Assembly: GCA_013180625.2 (NCBI GenBank)
Contig: SNVD02011020.1
Coordinates: 310,001-374,000 of the forward strand
From: Boswellia sacra
Taxonomy: Eukaryota; Streptophyta; Magnoliopsida; Sapindales; Burseraceae
Length of the DNA stretch: 64,000 nucleotides
Direction of reading: 5' to 3'
Shown here: positions 50,801 to 60,400 of the stretch, piece after piece
Numbering within the stretch: position 1 is the stretch's first letter
Layout: each line of letters begins with the position of its first letter
Translations under genes and position numbers: made by a program
The notes under the pieces: model-generated
What the model was told of the DNA's origin: nothing
The model's database searches: none
What the model saw: only the letters and a program-made list of their open reading frames with translations

Positions 50801-53800
50801 TTGTAATTTCATTCTAGCTGTTTGTGCTAGGAGTTGTGCCATTTAATTTCATAAGTTTCTTTCCATTTCACAAATCTATCATGACTAGCGCGCAATCACT
50901 ATATAATAACTATAATCCTCTCTCCTCCTCCCTCCACCTCTCTTCTTAATTTCATGATCAGTTCTTCCCATTGCTTGGACATAATTAATAAAATAAAAAT
51001 GTTGCCTCCCATCTTAATTTCATTTTTTACACTTACCTAAGTTGAGACGATAGAGCTGTTTGAAAAATAAGTGGCACTGGTTTACAAAGAAGAGGGAATG
51101 CATTGGATTACAAATCCTTCCCTCTATATTTAATTTGAATCTCAAAAAACAAACTTATAATTTAGTTTAAATATATGCTTTTCAAACTGTATATTAAACT
51201 AAATAAAATAATAGACTCCTAAAATAAGGTCTGTGCTTTAACAAAACAAAAGTTCTTCTAGGGTGTTGTGGCAGTTTATGATGGAGTTTGCAATGATCAT
51301 GAACAGGAGTAGGAAGAACATGTGCTGCCTAGTTCACGAAAGAACGGAATGAGAATTTGTTTTTAACAAGTTTACCCTCGTTAAATTAAGAGATGGTGAT
51401 TGTTTAGATTATAAGTGGGGTTCAAAAGCATCACTTCTATTTATATAGATTCTTATGCTTTGATAAAACTCATTAAAGGAAATCAAAAAGGAAGTTAACT
51501 GACAAAAAAATAAAAGAGACCAATTTAGACTCAAAAAAAGAAGAAAGAAGAAGGCATAACAAAAATTTCTCAAAATTCTAAACTTTACCGACTTAGCATA
51601 TGCACCCGAAAGGTGCACAAGTTAAGGAAATAACAATTTCATCCCAGAGTACAAATATTTTTAACTCTTAAATTAAAAACAAAAGTACTAAAATCTTAGA
51701 TTAATAGATTTGATCTCTAAAACCCTGCAAGTTTCAACCATTAACGTCACAAAAATCTAATGTGATAGAACCTTAATTGCCAAATTCAAATGCTATCCAA
51801 GGAATTTTATCATACCTGAATCCTGTATTGTATTAGGAAGATATAAATGACCAACTCAAGAATGTCATCTGCTTAATACATGGTCCTTATTGCTACCCCA
51901 TGCATCACCCTTCACCTATTAAGATACACTTGTACTCGAAGTTGGAGTAGTCAAAAGTTCAACCTCTATTGGTATTTTAGCCACATTAAGGGGTTGCCTT
52001 CAATGAATACTGTTCCAGTAACCCTAGCTAATATTTCTTCATTTTCCATTCTATGTTGCATAGACCATTTTAATTTTGTTAGTGCCATGTAAGGTAGAAT
52101 CTGATAAAGTTCTTTTGCCGAGAGGCAGCACCTCAAAAATTTGTCTATATACATAGGTATGTATGTGTGTGTGTGTGTGTGTGTACACACATACATATGT
52201 ACATACCAATATATTTACATCAATATTTTCATGAATGCGTAATGACTATTCTTTTATGAGTCTAGAAATGTGTTTTCACTGATATTAGCAATACCGCTTA
52301 TTAGATTCAGATAACTGATGAAGAAAAAGAAATCACCTCCACATAATAGCTGAATGCTAACTTGCTGATTAGCAGCATGATCCAAAATAATGTATACCTG
52401 GGTATATGAAAATCAATTCTGTTAATGGAGAACAACACATCCAAATCTAGCAGCATTAAGGAACTAGATCTTAAATTCCCAAAAACCCCTCAAGGAAATA
52501 GGGGGAAAATGATAACCAAGACCATCCTATTAACTTACTTGAGAAGAGAGAACATGCTCTCATGCATTCCTCTTCCTACATACAATTTTGGCTGCAAAAT
52601 GGCAGAATATACAGGAAGCAAGGTCAGTCAATTTGGGGGGAAAAAAGGAAAGAAGGGAAACTATTAGCAACATCAAGAAATCAAAAAAGAACGTCAATAA
52701 AAATTACTTGTTCAAGATAATCTTACCTGAGCCCACCACATAAAAAAAGTGACGATACGCCAATTTGAACGCTCCATGGTTCTCCGTAAACATGGAAGAC
52801 AAAACATAATAGCAGCCAATATATTGGGTATTAAATAAATTGCAACAGCATAATTATAAAATGACTGGCTTTGCCAATCCCCAATCCAGTTGCTAAAAAA
52901 TTTCACAAGTCCAGTTGGATTCTGCACAGAACTGACATAACCAATTGGCAGAACCACCACCCACACAGCTGCTACCGCAAATTTTGCAATGTACCGCAAT
53001 ATCTGGGTAAATTTCAAACTTTTCCAGGCATTGAAACTGAGAATTATGTCCAGAGAAGCTGCCCAAAAGTTGGTAGAGAAGAAAGAAGGTCAGAAAAAAA
53101 TGTCCAGTCTAATAAGTGCTTTTGAGACAGGATATCTCTGCAAAACTAGTAGCTGTTGCATTACCGATTAGCGACTCATTGAAGCTAAAAAATTGCTGAA
53201 AGCTATGCTCCATGGAGCCCGGTTTCATTTTTGTATGATTACAAACAGTGCTAAAATAGCTAAACAATTACATGAGAAAGAAATTCAAATCATTAATCAC
53301 ATCTCAGTCATACCTTGCAGAAAATTAAGAAAAGCTTGAGTAATGAAAATGCTCATTAAACTTCTAAACACATCATCATCAAAAATAGCAGCTAGCGATC
53401 CAGAAGATGTCCATGCAATAATGACCATAGCCTAAAACCATAGAAAGTACAAATTCAGTTAATTCTTACTAGGAATTGGCAAAAAGTAGTAAATATTCTA
53501 AGATAACGCAACCTGAAAAGCCATTATAAAGAATATCCACATTCGGTCAAAACTTCTATAAAGGTGCCAAAATGTGCGGGCTTCGACAAAATTAGTTTTT
53601 GGCTTCCGCTTTCCAAGAGCTTGGTTAGGTCTCAGTCCCTGCAAACAAGCAAATAAACTTCAACAAATCATTGAATAAAGTATTTTAAAAAAAAAGGATA
53701 AACTTTAATAAGGAATTCACAATAAGCAGCAAGGGACTTAAAAAGGCTTCAAACAAATTGGGAGCAAGGAAAAATAAATTCAAAATACTGATATATCTAT

Positions 53801-54401
53801 TAAAATAATTTCAAGTTAAAGATTGGTGAGTAACATAAACCTCCCTAGAGGTTTTGTGAAATAACAGAAAAATGTAAAGTTTGGGTAAAATAACAAAAAC
53901 CTCCCTTAAACTGTGAGAAATGATTTTTGTTTTCCTATAAAATTTAAAAACAGAAAAAAAGCCTAAACCACCTGATACCATTTTAATTATCACCATCATT
54001 TTCTTACAACATATCTAGCTCTCAATGTACCATCATCTCTGTTTAATTTTGGACATCTCTTTAGGTTTCATTGTCTTCTGAATTCCGAGGAATTCCACCT
54101 TTCTTTGTTTATCACAATTGGGAAGCGGTTACTTTATAATGTCTGCTAAATTTTTTCTTCTTTTCTTGGCACGGTAGAGGTTGTCTTGATTGTTTCAGGT
54201 CTTTTTAGAATATCCTGAATGGGTTTTTGGTGATTCTAAGAAATACTTTTGCTTCTGTTTTTGTTACTGCTAAAGGACATCTTATTCTCTATCTTGTCAA
54301 TATTTACATTTTAACTTAATAGAATTTTTTTTTCTTACCAAAAAATAATAATAACAACAATAGTAATAGTAATAATAATAACAATAATGATGACGACGAC
54401 A

Positions 54402-54432
<31 letters not shown>

Positions 54433-57400
54433 CCACGATGAAGATGATGACGACAATGATAATAATAACTTCAGCTATACAAAAAGCAATCTAAACCTAA
54501 TAAAGCATTTGGGTATAATAAATAAAAATAGCCTTTTTCCCTTGCTTCAGAAACACCCTATAAATTTATAATCTATTTTAAACCCTTTCATGTTTAAGGT
54601 AAATAATATCATCAAAAGCCTTAGTAATTAAGGTTCAAAGAGAGGCAACCAAATAAATCTTATCCTAAAGATAGTTGACTTGTTCCTCTCTTTGATCTCA
54701 TATCTATTATTCCCTTCTTGTTAAATCGCCAAAATGTAGCTATTAAAGACACTTCCAAAGGAAAATAACCTTTTGCCTTCTCCAAGAGTAAGAATATTAC
54801 CCATTCTAGATATTCAAAATATCCACAAATTAGGCCACAAAATAGATGCGATTAAGTAATGAAGAAATAGGTTATTTGTATCTCTTCCCTTTTCCCACAA
54901 ATAACATACCATGTTGGAGAAAGACTTAGACTTTAGCGTTTCTTTCGAACTTCATGAGTGATTATTGCCTTCCTAATTATCTTGTATTGCCAAAAGTCAA
55001 TGTTGAACAAAGTGATGGATGACTGTAGAATTAGGAAGAAAGGCTTCAGTAAAAATTGATATTAAGAATGCCTACAATCATGTGAATTGGAGCTTTCTTG
55101 ATTTCGTTCTTAAAGATAGGGTTTTGGGCCTGTTAGCACTTTATATGGAAGTTTTAGATAATAACAATTATATTCTAAGTGGTGAATATATGTATTGATT
55201 GTAAGTGATTTTTATTTCGTATTTTAATTTGATTCCTCTATTATGTATATGCAAGTCTTCTTATATCAATATAAAACATTGAACAGGCCTTTTCAATCGA
55301 TAATTCTTTATTTTCCCTCTCTTTCAACAGGCCTAAACGGAGGTAGTGGACTTTGGCCTAACTATCTATTAATTTTCTACCTTTATTAATAGGTGTTGAA
55401 AAGGAAATTTTGGAGCTTCAAGGACCTTAGACAAAGCAGTCCTCTTTCTCCCGTTTTATTCACTTAGGCGGTGAATGCTGTAAGCATATTGAGAGGATCT
55501 CAATTAATAGAAAGAACTTGATTGTTTCACATCCTCAATTTGCAAATTACATTATTTTGTTTTCCTCGGGTGATGAGATCAAAATGGAAAACCCTTTATT
55601 TTTGTAGTGGAGATTTTTAGTATGATTCACATCTAAAAGTCAATATGTTCAAACCTTAATAGCAAATATCAACTTTAAGAAGTAAATGAAAGTATCTTAG
55701 CAAGTAAATTCAGGTGTAATGTAAGAAGTTGGCCTCTAAAGGATCTTGGTTTTTATGATTCTAATGGTTAGGTTGAAAAAGATTAGGACATTAGAAGAAA
55801 ACCATTCTTTCTCGTCAATGTAAACATACATTAACACAATCAGTCCTATGTAGTTTACCTACATATATCTTGTCCGCTATGAAAAATTCGTATAAGGGAA
55901 TTAACAAATCATTAAAATGATGAAGGATTTCCACTGGGATGTTTTGGTGATAGGAAAAACATTCATCTAGAAAATTAAAGGCGCACTAGATCTTATGAAA
56001 AAGGATGCCTAGTAATGTGGGAAAAGAAATCAAGCTTTATTAGGCAAATGGCTTCAAATAAAGATTGCAATGGTGCTTGGTTAATAACTTTATCATCAAA
56101 TTCATCAAATACTCTCTTCACATACTCTTTAATAATATCCTAACAAATTTGATAAAAAGATATGAAACTCCATCAGGCCATAAAGTAACTTATACTTTTA
56201 GTAATTTTATCACCTTCAAACTTCTCTGAGAGGAACCTGACTTCATTGAAGTCTCTTCTTGTACACCACTCTAGTCTATATAAAATTGTAGTCCAATTCC
56301 GAAACCTCATCCTAAACCAAGAACTATAAGGATCTTAGACCTTATTCACTAGCTGCCTTTACTTGAGAATGCACAATAATAAAGATTGAAAATTCTCTTA
56401 ATAAGGATTCCTCCGCCTTGATTAACATCAAATTCCAAGGTACTACATGCCTCCAACCTAACCAACTAAAAGGGGTTACACTCAATTAAAATATCTACCT
56501 CTCCATAAAGTCTACATCACCCTCCTAGCAATCATTATCAAAACTGGTACACTAACTAATTATTGACAAAAAAGGTGAAGACATGAAGTATCATTAATAT
56601 ATGATCATGATAATACTTCAATCATAGAATTGTAAGAAAAAACTAAATTTAAGAACTTGATTTTCAAAGACCATTAACAAGTCTTCCATATGTTTTTCCC
56701 CTTTGCTATTACACTAATAACATCAGTAAAAGATATAAAATACTGATAAATAATAAGAACCTATTTGAGCAATAAAAATATTGAGAAACATATAATAGAG
56801 AGAGAGAGAGAAACAAAAAGATTTACCCCTCGTGGATTTGATTTTTCATCATGCACAAAAAAGTCCGCATTGAGGTTCATTGGCCACCCTAGCCTAAAAC
56901 ACCTTTCAGACCTAAAAATTTCATTTTTTGGAGGGAAGGGAAGGTGTTTCAGCTAATAATCATCTGATTTAATTGCAAAAACAGAAGTCACTATTCAGGA
57001 AGCTCACCAAAAGTACTCATTCAGATCATCATAATTTCTCCATCTTGAATGGCTTGCCGTGCCCCCTTTGTTTCTCTTAGCTTCCTTTTTCACAAATATA
57101 ATCAACTTTTTGATAGGAAGTTGTAAGCATGGGAACAGATAATATTAGCGGTACACTAAAATAGTAGTTACCTTGTACAGAACCTGGTAGATAGGGGTTA
57201 TAACAGTTCGCAAAAATGTTTCTTCATCAGGTGCAGGTGTTTGGTACGTGGCTCCGGTGACAGAGTGCACAGTGGCAAAAAGATGTTCATTAACCTCATT
57301 TGCCATCTTACACAATCAAATTAAAAAATAATAAATAAATAAGAGACAGTCATTTTCAATTAACAGAAGATAGTAAGATATCAGTTAAAATATAAAGAAT

Positions 57401-60400
57401 AGAAAAGGATATATCTATAGGGGCAGGATTAAAGAGCCTCACGTATTTTACACAATTTTTCGACCATTAGATCCAAGCACTTTATATAGTTGAGATTAAA
57501 TATAGTTTTCATAATTAATGCAGCCTGCAAATGACATATGAAAGATAATCTCAACAATTCAAATGCTTGGATCCAGTGGTCCAAAAGTTGTGTTAAAAAC
57601 TTGCGTAAAATATGTGGGGCTTTCGAACCTACCCCATATAATTGTACCCAAAAAAAACATATCAACCATGGGCCATAAAGCATAAATTCTTCAGTTTCCC
57701 TAAGAAATTTAAAAGATTATTTTCATGGACCCAAAAAAAAAATATTATTGGCATTCAGCTCCAATAAGTATACAATTTTAACCACGCAAATAAGTGGTTG
57801 GAAATATAAGTGAAAGATTAAGGTCTTTGCAACACATAAGCAATCAACTAAACAAATGATTTAGGTACTATTGCCGTCATAGCTTTTTTAGAATGCAGAA
57901 TTATCAACAACAAAATGCCACCTTTTCCAAAAATAAAGGGTATCAACGCCAACCTCAAACAATTTCCTCTTCTTGCTTTTAATTTTTAATTTTTTAATTT
58001 TTGTTGTCGTTTGGGAGGATAGTAGAAAATAAAACCTGTTGACACTTCATTATTGCTTACCTCAAACTTTACAAATCTGATTTTGACACTTCATTACTGC
58101 TTCTTTCTCACTAATGACAAGTCATCTATCAGTAACCATAATTAGGTTTGAAGAATCTATCACCATATATTCTCACTCCAGCCTACATTTTGTCTAGCCA
58201 TTGTACCCCCTGCCCCCTTCCTTCCCCAACTATCAAATCTTGGATCCGCTCCAGGTTGTATCCTCATGTCACTACATTTTTTTTCCTTATATTTTCAGGA
58301 AATTCCATATCATTACTAGTACGAAACACGAACACATTATATTTAATTAATGCAGGTCTTTTGTTTCCAATAAAAATGATTTCACCAAAAAAATCACACA
58401 CACACTCGCACGCACGCACATACATGTGCATGAACATAGGTAGTGGGACGATTTTGGCTGCCCAATTTTATAGTGGAAAAGGTAAGTCATAACTTCATTT
58501 AGGGGGCTAGAATAAATAACAGAAATAATTTCGTTACGGGTGCTAGAATGAGAGTATAATTATCATGAACCAGTGTATTTGTAACTCACTACATTTTCCT
58601 TTATATACATACCCAGTTTCTAATTTAAAAATAAATATATAAACAAGAGCTCGTAGAACAAGGACACACCACTTAAAAAAACCCACAAGGCAACAGAGAA
58701 AGATTTAAAAAATAAAGTAACACTATTTTTCCACGAAATTTATCCTGAATTCCATAGTCATATGTAAAGTGAAGTTAAATTACTATATCACTCTCCACAT
58801 CATTCATGTTAATTATGCCAATCACTTGCCATCACTTACGGTGAAGACTTGAGATAACCTTTTGGGATGGATAGAGTTATTCAGAAGATGATTACAGAAC
58901 AGCAACCATGAGTCACAGTTGAGTAAATTGAAAATGCCAGCATGTGCCTCATTTGGCAGGATAAACCCATGCAGATATATATTTCAGTCTACAATCATTT
59001 CTTCAATAAGAAACAAAGCAAAATGCAATGGTCCGATGAGTTTGTATTTCTATCTATCCTCTTTTCTGAATAAAATTTAAGAATTTATACACTAATGACT
59101 AATTATTTTATATTGTTCCTATTGAGAGAGAAAATCTATAATCATGAGATTATTGGCAAGACAAGCTAAGATAAAAAAAAGTCCCAAAAATCATAACAGA
59201 AAGTAATAACAATAATTATGAAACAGCCCTCATATTCAGATGAATGAAAATTCACCATAGCACACAAAAACTAACTTTCAAGAAATAATATTATAAAACT
59301 TGTAAGAAAAAGAATGGCATACAATAACTAAAAATCATCAATAGTGCTTCATTGATATTAAACGTACATTATGGAAGATGTAGCAAATGCATTCAGGCAT
59401 AAACCGAATATTTGAAGCTTCACCCCAGATAAGAAGATAGAGCGCAATGTAGATAAGCTGAAGCTGCTGTGTGTCAAAACCCAGGGGGGTTCTGCAAAGA
59501 GAAAATAATCCACTGACTAGATTAAAAGTTCAAGTGCTGAGCTTCTTAGACAGTGTCAGAATTCCTAATATAGTTAGTAGTTTTAAGGTTTAAACTATTA
59601 ACTAGAAAGCATCAATAATTTACCTAATGTTTGATTCACAACGCAAATAATTACACCATGACCGATAATTCTTGAAAATTCTTTCCATCAACTTCAGTAT
59701 AGTATTACTACTCAGCTGCAATAAGCTTTTATCAATCTTCAATATATGATAACATAAGAATATAACCAAGTACAGCTTCTAAGCAAATTGGAAGAGAATA
59801 CGATATCAAAAAGTATAAAGCAGCCCATGTAAATATTTACCTCATTATAGTTTACAAGATTCTTATTTCGTACATCCATATTGGCAAGAAGCAGTATTAG
59901 GTGCTCCCTCTGGTTTGCTACATTTCCTTTCTACAATTACCGCAAAGATTCAACAACAGAATGCCATCAGATGAAGTGATACATTTCTCATCAGAGATGC
60001 ATTTAACATTTACGATACAATTATAATCACCCTTAAATCAAAAGAACATTGCTAAAGCCTGTCTAAAAGGAAAAAATATCCAAGAAGCTGACCTTGCATG
60101 CGTTAAGTGACATGATTCTACAAATGTAGTACATGGCTTTTGTCATAAATAGAAAAAGTTGTATGGTAATTTTCTGGCTTTACAAAGAATATGTCAAACA
60201 AGGTGACAGCATATTCACCCTAAAATTCCTGGTGGCCTCCGACATTTTTATAGAAGAATCTGTTTTAAGGTTTTGAAACCACACATCTGGATTTAGCACC
60301 AAAAAAAAGGTAAATAAATAGGTCTCCTCAGAAACATCAAGGCTCCATTCATTTATATGAGATCCGTTTTAATGGTATTCATATTGTCAGGTTCAAGCAA

